From assembly GCA_018673485.1 (NCBI GenBank), contig JABHCP010000019.1, forward strand, positions 1 through 47,691: a stretch of DNA of 47,691 nt, given 5' to 3'. The position numbers and the translations under genes are program-made. The number at the start of each line of letters is the position of its first letter. Positions within the stretch are counted from its first letter, which is position 1. This stretch comes from Candidatus Uhrbacteria bacterium (lineage in GTDB: Bacteria; Patescibacteriota; Patescibacteriia; UBA9934). Shown piece after piece: positions 18,821 through 27,092 of this stretch. Below the pieces are notes generated by a model. That model did no database searches and had not been told where the DNA came from. It was given only the letters and a program-made list of their open reading frames with translations.

Positions 18821-18865
18821 AAGGTCTGACCTTGCAAGGTCTGGCCTTGGGAGGTTAGACCTCGC
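18821..18865. repeat. Three 15-bp palindromic units
   Basis: AAGGTCTGACCTTGC / AAGGTCTGGCCTTGG / GAGGTTAGACCTCGC, followed by TGTGGATAA. Confidence 0.9.
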
Positions 18866-18884
18866 TGTGGATAAATAGCATAAA

Positions 18885-18906
18885 CCCTGTACCAGGCGGT
18901 ACAGGG
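18885..18906 (-). terminator. Terminator CCCTGTACC..GGTACAGGG
   Basis: downstream of 18962..19237. Confidence 0.65.
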
Positions 18907-18961
18907 CGCGGCCCTACGCGAGTGAGGCGTGAGGTACTAGAGCAATCGATTCGATCGAATG

Positions 18962-19237
18962 CTAGAACGTGAGGCTGTAACGGTAGAGACATGCGAAGCC
19001 GATGGCACCGATGGCACAAACTATGAACGATACCTTGGCACGGTCTTTCCAAGAATCTACTCTGGCACCATGAGTTAAGAACCATTTCTTGTGTTCAGGA
19101 ATCATATTGTAGGAATCGCGAAGCATATTTCTGACGCTTCCCAGCCTACGCAGTTCATAGATCTTACATACATGTACCGTCATGCTTACGGTGGCAAGAA
19201 GTCCGAAAAATACAGCGAAACCAGCAAACGCGATCAT
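18962..19237 (-). CDS. 91-aa two-TM protein
   Basis: start corrected to MIAFAGFAVFFG after GGGAGGAAGG; hydrophobic segments at both ends. Confidence 0.65.
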   Translation of the reverse strand: MIAFAGFAVFFGLLATVSMTVHVCKIYELRRLGSVRNMLRDSYNMIPEHKKWFLTHGARVDSWKDRAKVSFIVCAIGAIGFACLYRYSLTF

Positions 19238-19300
19238 CCTTCCTCCCAGGATCACGAAGTTCTTAAAGATCTAACCAAAATGCCAACAAAAAAGCAAACA

Positions 19301-19324
19301 GCTCTGCACCACACGGCGCAGAGC
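19301..19324 (-). terminator. Terminator hairpin
   Basis: GCTCTGC..GCAGAGC then T-run on minus strand. Confidence 0.65.
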
Positions 19325-19362
19325 ACAAAGCAGCCACGAGGGACCACAAAAGTACAGATCGA

Positions 19363-19584
19363 TCACCCAACAATGTTTGGCAAGCGCCAAAATGTGACAA
19401 CGATGACGGCAATGAAGCCAGTGATGGTCACAGATCCTAGCGCGAGTGACGCTAGAAACCACCACCAACACGACTCTCTTTTCTCTGAACGCTCCATGGT
19501 CTTTCTCCTGGTGTAGTCATAACCCCAAAGTGCGATCGTGGACAATGCAATCATGAGGATCGCAACTGCTGGCGGAACAAGCAT
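19363..19584 (-). CDS. 73-aa two-TM protein, paralog A
   Basis: MLVPPAVAIL...VIVVTFWRLPNIVG*; GGAGGGGAG RBS. Confidence 0.75.
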   Translation of the reverse strand: MLVPPAVAILMIALSTIALWGYDYTRRKTMERSEKRESCWWWFLASLALGSVTITGFIAVIVVTFWRLPNIVG

Positions 19585-19643
19585 CTCCCCTCCGTGGAAG
19601 TAGTTCCATACAATTTAATCATCAGATAAATTAAAAAGCAAAT

Positions 19644-19667
19644 TCCGCAGCCCCGAAGGACTGCGGA
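19644..19667 (-). terminator. Terminator TCCGCAGTCC-TTCG-GGGCTGCGGA
   Basis: UUCG tetraloop and T-rich tail on minus strand. Confidence 0.75.
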
Positions 19668-19698
19668 CGGGAGTATTAACCTGTTTGACCGGCAAGGA

Positions 19699-19920
19699 TC
19701 AACCGATGATCACAGGCAAATTCCAGAACGTGACGACACACAAGATCGTGAATAGGGTGAAGCCCAGCACAATCAGTCCTCTCTGAATCCACATCATGCG
19801 TGCAGCTCGCCAAGGCTCAACGCCAGGACGCATGCGCCGTCTGTCGATCCAAGAAGCGAGCATCACGATACCAAGAACTGAAACAAGAAGAACAATTACC
19901 ACAATGGGCGGAACGATCAT
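19699..19920 (-). CDS. 73-aa two-TM protein, paralog B
   Basis: MIVPPIVVIV...LCVVTFWNLPVIIG*; GGAGG RBS; same length as paralog A. Confidence 0.75.
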   Translation of the reverse strand: MIVPPIVVIVLLVSVLGIVMLASWIDRRRMRPGVEPWRAARMMWIQRGLIVLGFTLFTILCVVTFWNLPVIIG

Positions 19921-19930
19921 TACGCACCTC

Positions 19931-20170
19931 CTAGAACTGAGATCCAAGTGTCATGCAAAGCGTCAGTCCTATGACTATGACTAGTCGGCAGGCGACATCA
20001 TCAATGCGCACCCACCACTCGTTGATGTTGTCGGAAAAGTCATAACGACCACTGATACGCTTGAATAGTTTTTGACGCCAGTGACTCCATGCGACCAAAA
20101 TAGCCACAAGAACGCACACAGATGGAACAACGATAAACCAAACCGTGAATCCAGTAAAAGCTTCGATCAC
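19931..20170 (-). CDS. 79-aa two-TM protein (GTG start)
   Basis: CGGAGGTGTGAT-GTG; MIEAFTGFTVWFIVVPSVCVLVAILVAW...LVIVIGLTLCMTLGSQF. Confidence 0.65.
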   Translation of the reverse strand: MIEAFTGFTVWFIVVPSVCVLVAILVAWSHWRQKLFKRISGRYDFSDNINEWWVRIDDVACRLVIVIGLTLCMTLGSQF

Positions 20171-20268
20171 ATCACACCTCCGAAGTGAGTAATTCAAATA
20201 TATTAAATCAATTTGCAAACAAAAAAGCAACCCGAACGGGTGCTCGATCAATAATTAAATAGAGCTAT

Positions 20269-20769
20269 CTAACTAAGATAAAAAAATGCAACTGATATCA
20301 AAACTCCAAGCAATGAGCCGGCGAGGACATCCAAAAAATAATGCACCCCAACCACAATGCGTGACCAGGCGATGTATAGTGCCAACAGATAAAATGCGAT
20401 CACAAAAGCCCAGGCGTGTTCCAAACTTGAATTACAAAATGCGTACGATAGTACTGTCGCAAATGAAAAGCTTGCAGCAGCATGCACTGATGGAAAAGAG
20501 TAAGTTTTGATTGCCAAATGATACATCGTCTTATCTTCAGGTGGTCTATGCCGCTTAATCAAAAACTGAAGCAACAAAGACAAGCCAGTCGCGATAATGA
20601 CTGGTGACACCCAAAAAAATACTTTGGACGTATCGTTAACAACGAACAAAAGTCCGATCATTATCAGTCCGTACAAATACAATCCAAGTTCAGAAATATG
20701 TGACCAAAAAGAATACTCAGGATGAAAAGCATTTTGAATTTTGGAAGAAACCCGTTCGTCCCATTTCAT
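20269..20769 (-). CDS. PAP2-family phosphatase
   Basis: KRHRPPED, SFPSVHAAAS, SRIVVGVHYFLDVLAG. Confidence 0.92.
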   Translation of the reverse strand: MKWDERVSSKIQNAFHPEYSFWSHISELGLYLYGLIMIGLLFVVNDTSKVFFWVSPVIIATGLSLLLQFLIKRHRPPEDKTMYHLAIKTYSFPSVHAAASFSFATVLSYAFCNSSLEHAWAFVIAFYLLALYIAWSRIVVGVHYFLDVLAGSLLGVLISVAFFYLS

Positions 20770-20893
20770 AGTGTTATCAGTATATCACGTTGAAGTCTAA
20801 CCATTTCGACGCCTGAGAGAAATCTTCTTAAACCTAGAGATCTCTCGTCGCTTCACTCCTCGAGATGGGAATGGAGAGGTAGCCAATCGAAAT

Positions 20894-20924
20894 AAAAAAC
20901 CGCGCAATTGCTCGCGCGGTTTTT
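20894..20924 (-). terminator. Rho-independent terminator
   Basis: AAAAAACCGCGCaattgctcGCGCGGTTTTT. Confidence 0.75.
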
Positions 20925-20932
20925 CTAAATGT

Positions 20933-21736
20933 CTATTCTATGCAATATCGCTCGTAATTGACCAACTGCTTTTGATCTGAGCTGCTGGAATGAAAATTAT
21001 CACCTGGCTCTTCATAGACTGCTGCCTGGAAGCACTCATCGCTCAGCCACTGGATTGTGTACCCATATGCTCCATACAACGTATCGTCACTTTGATACTG
21101 CGAGTAATACTGGCCATCTCCCAATTCCCCGACCATGGTTCGCTCGCCAGTCAAGAGATCAATAACCCCAGCAGCTCGCAGATCATCACCAGCAACAGAA
21201 TTATCATACAAAACTGCCATCTTTGTTTGATCGTCAGATACTTCACGCGCATCTCCATTGGCCGGAAGCAAATCATTAAATGAAGCTTTCTCTGACGTCT
21301 TTGTGGCAACATCTAAAACTGATACTGAATAACCAATGTCGTCAATTCCCGTGATTGATGAGTAAAAAATACGCCCATCATAGTTTAACTGCGGAGCGGC
21401 AACAAGCTGTACTGGCACCTGCTGATATGAGATCACTAGCGACTCTTCGTTTGAGCAACGATCAACCATCCATAATGAAGTCTGACCATTTTCGATCGTG
21501 TCAGTGAAGAAAAATGGTGTATTGCAAACCTCGTTGCATTCTTGATCGTCAATCATACCAACCTCGGTCGACCCAACCTCGGCAGCGGACTCAGGCCAAT
21601 ATAAAAATCCTGCGATCGCGCTTACAGCTATAACAACTAACAATACAATCGATATTACGATCCAAACGATCGGTGATCTGTGTCCCACATGTGGCTCGGG
21701 TTGAACCTGTGGTTGTTCTGGAATTTGTTCAGGCAT
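20933..21736 (-). CDS. Membrane-anchored hypothetical protein
   Basis: 267 aa; Pro-rich N-term, one TM, extracellular Cys-containing domain. Confidence 0.65.
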   Translation of the reverse strand: MPEQIPEQPQVQPEPHVGHRSPIVWIVISIVLLVVIAVSAIAGFLYWPESAAEVGSTEVGMIDDQECNEVCNTPFFFTDTIENGQTSLWMVDRCSNEESLVISYQQVPVQLVAAPQLNYDGRIFYSSITGIDDIGYSVSVLDVATKTSEKASFNDLLPANGDAREVSDDQTKMAVLYDNSVAGDDLRAAGVIDLLTGERTMVGELGDGQYYSQYQSDDTLYGAYGYTIQWLSDECFQAAVYEEPGDNFHSSSSDQKQLVNYERYCIE

Positions 21737-21786
21737 AGGAAATGTTTAAATTGTTTAAATGTTTAAATTGTTTATTTCAATTCCAT

Positions 21787-23379
21787 CTAGTCGACCAGTA
21801 CACTGCCGGTCATCTCCTCTGGTGGATCGATACCTAGCATAGTCAGGAATGTTGGAGCGATATCGGAGAGCATTCCCATTGGTGGAACGCGTGAGAGGTC
21901 CTTGCTTGGAATGTCGCCCGTTACTCCAGACTTTCCTTCCAACCTGTTTGCGACCACCCAAAGTGGCACTGGATTTGTACTGTGCTCTTTATCAATTCCG
22001 CCAGTTTGCAAGTTCTTAACTTCCTCTGCATTACCATGGTCTGCCGTCACCATCATCATTCCGTCTTGCTTTAAAACTTCCTTCACAACCCTACCAAGGC
22101 AATCATCAACCACCTCTACCGCCTTAATAGTCGCCTCGAGGTTTCCCGTGTGCGCGATCATGTCGGGGTTTGCGTAGTTAACAATAATTACATCATAATT
22201 CCCGGTCTTAACTTCTTTCACCAATCTGTCAGTTAGCTTGTAGGCAGACATCTCTGGCTGTTGATCGTAACGAGAAACATGTGGTGAGGGAATTATTATG
22301 TGATCTTCCTGCGCAAAAGGTTTCTCGCGCTTGCCGTTGAAAAAGTAAGTTACGTGCGCGTACTTTTCAGTTTCAGCAATACGCAATTGAACAAGCTTTT
22401 TCTCGGCAATAATTTCACAAAGTGTTCTTTCAAGTTTTTCTTGGGGGTACGCAACACTAATTGGTAATCCACGCTCATACTCTGTCATAGCCGTGAAATG
22501 CAAATCGTCAATGTATTCACGCTCAAATTTATGAAACGCCGGCAACACAAAAGCCTTGGTAAGCTGACGCGCCCGGCCTGATCGATAGTTATAGAAAATA
22601 ATTGAATCTCCCTCTTTCACCTTCGCAACTGGCTCATCTCGCTTTGTGATAACGATCGGAACAAACTCCTCATCGTATACTTCTTTTGCGTAAGATGCTT
22701 TTATCGCCTCGATCGGTTGCTCAAAAGTTTGCACAGATGTTCCGTCGACCATCGCACTGTAAGTTTTTTGAGTGCGATCCCAACGGTTGTCACGATCCAT
22801 TGCATAGTATCTACCCGATATCGTTGCAATTCTTCCAATCCGCAATTCTTCAATCTTACTCTCGAGCGCTTCTATAAACTCGATCCCTGAATTGTAAAGT
22901 GAATCACGGCCATCTAAAAATACGTGGATAGCAACATCTTTAACGCCCTGCTTCTTTGCCAACTCCATGAGCGCATAGCAATGCCGATTGTAACCATGAA
23001 CCTTACCGGCTGAAAGCACTCCCATAAGATGCAACGTCCCTCCAGTCTTCTTCACGTGCTCAGTAGCTTCAATAAATTTTTCATTTTCAAAAAAATCTCC
23101 ATCCTCAATTGATCGATCGATCTTTGGCAAATCCTGATAGTGAATTCGCCCCGCCCCAATTGTAAGATGACCAACCTCTGAGTTCCCCATTTCTCCCCAA
23201 GGCAAACCAACCGTCTCACCCGCAGCGCGCAAAAGCATTGTCGGATAACGCTGTGTCAACATGTCGAGCGTTGGTGTTTTTGCCTTTGTGATAGCGTTCC
23301 CCGGCGCATCTGGTGCAATTCCAAAACCATCAAGAACAACAAGCACAGCCGGTCGCGGTCGTTTTTTCTTCTCTGGCAT
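21787..23379 (-). CDS. gpmI: 2,3-bisphosphoglycerate-independent phosphoglycerate mutase
   Basis: VLVVLDGFGIAPDAPGNAI, GNSEVGHLTIGAGRI, MVTADHGNAEEV. Confidence 0.97.
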   Translation of the reverse strand: MPEKKKRPRPAVLVVLDGFGIAPDAPGNAITKAKTPTLDMLTQRYPTMLLRAAGETVGLPWGEMGNSEVGHLTIGAGRIHYQDLPKIDRSIEDGDFFENEKFIEATEHVKKTGGTLHLMGVLSAGKVHGYNRHCYALMELAKKQGVKDVAIHVFLDGRDSLYNSGIEFIEALESKIEELRIGRIATISGRYYAMDRDNRWDRTQKTYSAMVDGTSVQTFEQPIEAIKASYAKEVYDEEFVPIVITKRDEPVAKVKEGDSIIFYNYRSGRARQLTKAFVLPAFHKFEREYIDDLHFTAMTEYERGLPISVAYPQEKLERTLCEIIAEKKLVQLRIAETEKYAHVTYFFNGKREKPFAQEDHIIIPSPHVSRYDQQPEMSAYKLTDRLVKEVKTGNYDVIIVNYANPDMIAHTGNLEATIKAVEVVDDCLGRVVKEVLKQDGMMMVTADHGNAEEVKNLQTGGIDKEHSTNPVPLWVVANRLEGKSGVTGDIPSKDLSRVPPMGMLSDIAPTFLTMLGIDPPEEMTGSVLVD

Positions 23380-23504
23380 AGTGGGGGTATTATATCAAAA
23401 GTAGGCAGTAAGCAGTAGGCAGTAAGCAGTTCAATCCCCCTCCTTTTCAAGGAGGGGTTAGGGGTGGTTATAAGATAATTTCAATATTCCAGATTCTCTA
23501 TTTT

Positions 23505-23671
23505 ATCAAAAGCCAAAAGCCCCACACCAGACGGAATGGGGCACAGCCCCACACCGAAGTGCGGGACCACGTATCGATCCAAGGTTTCCCGTTCAAGGTC
23601 TAACCTTGGAAGGTCAGGCCTCGACTTCTGCGAGGATCTTGCGGAGTGCAGCTTCGAGCTCCTCAGGCGTG
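23505..23671 (-). repeat. Duplicated 3' cassette, copy 1
   Basis: terminator hairpin, 15-bp palindromic units and TPEELEAALRKILAEVEA*-coding tail; homologous to 24070..24271. Confidence 0.85.
23595..23624. repeat. Two 15-bp palindromic units
   Basis: AAGGTCTAACCTTGG / AAGGTCAGGCCTCGA. Confidence 0.8.
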
Positions 23672-23745
23672 TTGATCACGATCGCTTCGCCGTAGTTACC
23701 CGATGGCGGGCAGACGAGAATGACTAGAATCTCGAACTTCGAGAT

Positions 23746-24006
23746 CTAATCGACAACCGATGCGGTATACCGCGCTTCCAACAAGTTCACGACAATCGCA
23801 CCGGTAGGGACACCTAATCCAAAGTCCAGGATTGGATCCGTCTGACGCAGATCCCATAGCCTTTTTGACGCATGAGCAAATCTCGCAACAGGACCACACA
23901 AGATCTGAATTCGGTCATCGATCCCTGCGACCAAGGCATCGAGCCGCACATCTGCATCTGGAAAATATGGGCCACCTAACTCCTCTACAACGAACACTCC
24001 GAGCAT
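23746..24006 (-). CDS. 86-aa ORFan; same frame stays open for 43 more codons after TAG (to 23614)
   Basis: AGGAGAGGAG RBS; ORF ends ...TASVVD-TAG then ISKFEILVILVCPPSGNYGEAIVINTPEELEAALRKILAEVEA*. Confidence 0.5.
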   Translation of the reverse strand: MLGVFVVEELGGPYFPDADVRLDALVAGIDDRIQILCGPVARFAHASKRLWDLRQTDPILDFGLGVPTGAIVVNLLEARYTASVVD

Positions 24007-24069
24007 GAAAAAACTCCTCTCCTGCGTGGAATTGCAGGATAATTAGATTACCTTGGCAATCGAATGCTG

Positions 24070-24271
24070 TCAAAAGCCAAAAGCCCCACACCAGTCGGTG
24101 TCGGGCACAGCCCCGCGTCGAATGTACGACACAGGACCACGATTTGATTCGGAGTCTAACTCCTAGGAGTCCGACTCCCGGGAGTCCAACTCCCAAAGGT
24201 TAGACCTTGGAAGGTCAGGCCTCGACTTCTGCAAGGATCTTGCGAAGTGCAACCTCGAGCTCCTCAGGCGT
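24070..24271 (-). repeat. Duplicated 3' cassette, copy 2
   Basis: same order of elements as copy 1, with an expanded 5-unit hairpin array. Confidence 0.85.
24151..24225. repeat. Five 15-bp palindromic units
   Basis: GGAGTCTAACTCCTA/GGAGTCCGACTCCCG/GGAGTCCAACTCCCA/AAGGTTAGACCTTGG/AAGGTCAGGCCTCGA. Confidence 0.92.
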
Positions 24272-24737
24272 CTTGGCCGGAATCGGAGTCAGACCTCGGC
24301 ATCTCCTGAGTCGCATCAGTATCATCGCGAGCCTTCTTACGCAAACGAACTCCAACCGAAATGAATACCCCTAACGACACAACAGCGAAAGGCCACATGA
24401 AACACATGAGACATACACATACTGCCACAGTCCAAAACTGCCACAATAAATCTGACGACGGAACATGTGAAGTCACCCAAAAACCCCATAGCAAAGTACA
24501 AAATGAATGAACGCCAGTGGTGACCCCAAAGGTACGAACAAAGTTCTCGGGCCAAAAGCTTTCATGATGATTTGCCATATACCCAACAACCAAAAATCCG
24601 GCTATTACCACATACGTCAATATGTACGTGAACCAAAAGTAGCTTCCATTGAAGAGTCTTTCGATAATGGACAGACTAAGCAGCCCAACAGACATGTACG
24701 CGAGAAAAAACGTGATCATCTTCAAACGAACGAGCAT
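24264..24737 (-). CDS. 157-aa four-TM hypothetical protein
   Basis: AAGGAGGGG RBS; four hydrophobic segments; C-term SDSDSGQDA*. Confidence 0.6.
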   Translation of the reverse strand: MLVRLKMITFFLAYMSVGLLSLSIIERLFNGSYFWFTYILTYVVIAGFLVVGYMANHHESFWPENFVRTFGVTTGVHSFCTLLWGFWVTSHVPSSDLLWQFWTVAVCVCLMCFMWPFAVVSLGVFISVGVRLRKKARDDTDATQEMPRSDSDSGQDA

Positions 24738-24850
24738 AACCCCTCCTTGCCTGAATAGGCTGTGATATGCAAATATATACTACCACTAGGATCAAATAAA
24801 AGAAAAACACCTCCTGCCTTTCGAGCAAAGAGGTGGTCAACCCTTTTGGT

Positions 24851-24952
24851 AATTGTTTAATTACTCGGGCAGAGCCCTCGCTTGTTGAAATGTCTAAAAT
24901 GTTTATTTCGAAATAAACAACTTAAACACTTTCAACACTTTAAACATTATCT
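24851..24952. repeat. GTTTAAATT-type intergenic repeat, copy A
   Basis: aligns with 28962..29059 (AATTGTTTAATyAyTCGGGC..GCCC..TTGTTkAAA..TTTATTT). Confidence 0.65.
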
Positions 24953-25267
24953 ATTAACCGCCATTGAATCATCCGAATTTAAATATACTACATCATCTAC
25001 CTTCACAAGTCCGAGCATTTGCACACGTGTCATCACACTATCGATTGATCGTAAGGATGAGACCTGATTCTGCAATTGTTCGTTCTCGTGTTCTATTAGA
25101 GTAATATCGCTTTCCATATCCCGCACTGCATACCCTTGAGTCGCTGACATATTCACCTGCCAAATGTAGAGCGCTCCAACTACCGCCACACATGCAAGCA
25201 AACAATACGTAAACCACTTAGTGGCTGAGAAATTGATTATTAGATTTTGTACAGACGGAATCGTCAT
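24947..25267 (-). CDS. FtsL/DivIC-like septum protein
   Basis: 106 aa, single TM followed by coiled coil, directly downstream of rsmH. Confidence 0.7.
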   Translation of the reverse strand: MTIPSVQNLIINFSATKWFTYCLLACVAVVGALYIWQVNMSATQGYAVRDMESDITLIEHENEQLQNQVSSLRSIDSVMTRVQMLGLVKVDDVVYLNSDDSMAVNR

Positions 25268-25377
25268 AGTCCTCCGATTATTATGTTGAAATTGATGAAG
25301 TTGTTTAAAATGTTTATGTTGCCGATCTGTATGTTCGCTGTTCTTCCAACGTCAACACTTTCAACAATTTAATCATC

Positions 25378-26232
25378 TTAAACTTTTTTTACTGCTATTC
25401 GCAATTTTGCGCTTCGAGCGCGTGGATTAGATTTTATCTCTTCAAGTCCTGGCTTGATTGGTCTTTTTGTTGTCGCCTCCAGATCCTCTCGATTCTTAAT
25501 GAAATTCTTTACTATCCTGTCCTCAAGTGAGTGAAAGCTGATTACCGCGAGCACTCCACCGGGCTTCAACACCTTCACCGCTGCCTCGAGCCCTTTTTCC
25601 ACCTCTCCCAACTCATCGTTTACTGCAATTCTGAGTGCTTGGAACACCTTTGTGGCTGGATGTTGCTTGCCAGATCTTCGCACTGCATTTGAAATGATCT
25701 CGGCGAGTTCTGATGTTCGCGTTATTCTTCCCTTCTTTCGCGCTACAAATATTGCCTTGGCAATCGGTGCCGCGTAACTCTCCTCACCTAGCTTTCTGAA
25801 TATTCTTGCTAGCTCGTCACGTGTCCATCCGTTTACAATCACCTCTGCGGTTAATTCCTGCGACTGATCGTAACGCATGTCCAGTGGCCCGTCGTGCATA
25901 AACGAGAACCCTCGCTCCGGATCATCAACGTGAAGTGATGAAAATCCGATGTCAAAGAATGCTGCATCAACCGGCTCTTTCACATGTGTTTCGATGCCTG
26001 AGAATGAATCTTCTACGAACTCAATGCGATCAGCTACATCCTTCAACTCTTCCTTAGCAAGTTCTAGATTGCGCGCATCGCGATCAAATCCGATCACTCT
26101 AGCACCTGTAACCGACTCAAGAATCGCCCGCGTATGACCACCGAGGCCCAGCGTTGCATCAATAACTACAGAGTTCTCTTTGAGTGAAAGCCCGTCAATT
26201 ACCTCCTTAAGTAATACTGGTACATGTTTCAT
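25378..26232 (-). CDS. rsmH: 16S rRNA (cytosine(1402)-N(4))-methyltransferase
   Basis: MKHVPVLLKEVIDGL, DATLGLGGHTRAILE, FFDIGFSSLHVDDPERGFSF, AVISFHSLEDRIVKNF. Confidence 0.97.
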   Translation of the reverse strand: MKHVPVLLKEVIDGLSLKENSVVIDATLGLGGHTRAILESVTGARVIGFDRDARNLELAKEELKDVADRIEFVEDSFSGIETHVKEPVDAAFFDIGFSSLHVDDPERGFSFMHDGPLDMRYDQSQELTAEVIVNGWTRDELARIFRKLGEESYAAPIAKAIFVARKKGRITRTSELAEIISNAVRRSGKQHPATKVFQALRIAVNDELGEVEKGLEAAVKVLKPGGVLAVISFHSLEDRIVKNFIKNREDLEATTKRPIKPGLEEIKSNPRARSAKLRIAVKKV

Positions 26233-26290
26233 AGCTATAAAAATTCACGCCAGAACTTTCGCTCTGACGTATGGTCAAAGTTAAAGTTCT

Positions 26291-26722
26291 TTATATCCCT
26301 AGTTCACCGAGCTCTTCTGCGATATTTACCGCATCGTTCTCAGTAGCCTCTCGGTAAGTATTCCACTTATCCTCGTCCCAAATCTCGAGACGTGTGTGAA
26401 TACCTACAATCACCACTTTTCTGCCTACCCCCGCGTATTTGCGAAGGTAGTCAGGAAGGACAAACCGTCCCTGCTTATCAAGCTTCACATCCATGGCGCC
26501 CGCAAGCATGAGCCGGGCGAACGCACGTGATTTAGCCTGCCCCAGGGGTAAACTCGCCAACTTGTCGGAGAGCTTCCCCCACTCCTCCAAGGGGAGCAGG
26601 AACAACGAAGAATCAAGACCCCGCGTCACTACTGCGCCTTTTGCGAGATCTACTCTAAACTTCGTTGGTACGGCAAGCCGTCCTTTTTCGTCGATTGAGT
26701 GATGATATTCCCCTATGAACAT
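26291..26722 (-). CDS. mraZ: Transcriptional regulator MraZ
   Basis: MFIGEYHHSIDEKGRLAVPTKFR ... LDKQGRFVLPDYLRKYAGV. Confidence 0.97.
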   Translation of the reverse strand: MFIGEYHHSIDEKGRLAVPTKFRVDLAKGAVVTRGLDSSLFLLPLEEWGKLSDKLASLPLGQAKSRAFARLMLAGAMDVKLDKQGRFVLPDYLRKYAGVGRKVVIVGIHTRLEIWDEDKWNTYREATENDAVNIAEELGELGI

Positions 26723-26892
26723 AATTTGGAAATATTCAGAAGGTACAGGCAGTAGCGACCCAACATCACAAACTATTTAAGACACACAAGCGCGATCTTA
26801 AACCGTTTACGATGAGGGGAAGTCTCCTGAACCTCTATTTTTATTAGATATATAAAAACGAAGCAGCCATTGAATCAAGCTGATCGCTCAAT

Positions 26893-26964
26893 TCCCCACT
26901 TCGTGCCATTACTCTTCCACTTTACCCCACCAAGCCCCTCTGGTCAACCTGAATTCCCCACTTC
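26893..26964 (-). promoter_or_regulatory. Candidate MraZ boxes
   Basis: minus strand GAAGTGGGGAATT (x2) and GGTGGGGTAAAGTGGAAG with GTGG repeating at 10 bp. Confidence 0.45.
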
Positions 26965-27092
26965 AATACACGCGCTCAACGTAAACTTTACGCTTTATCT
27001 ACAACCTAAACTCGTGTTCGGTATTTGTTCCTGTTAATAACAAATGAATTTTATGTCCAACATCCGATGTCGGACACCAGTTATCCACAAAA

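Noticed and set aside
20800-20880. GAGAGAAATCTTCT...AGATCTCTC block also seen at 33900-33962
   Set aside because: Looks like a degraded copy of a common intergenic repeat; similarity is real but too diverged to interpret.
23614-23748. Genome-wide TAG reassignment
   Set aside because: TAG ends other credible ORFs in the window (13644..13787, 28327..28419), so only local readthrough or mutation is plausible.
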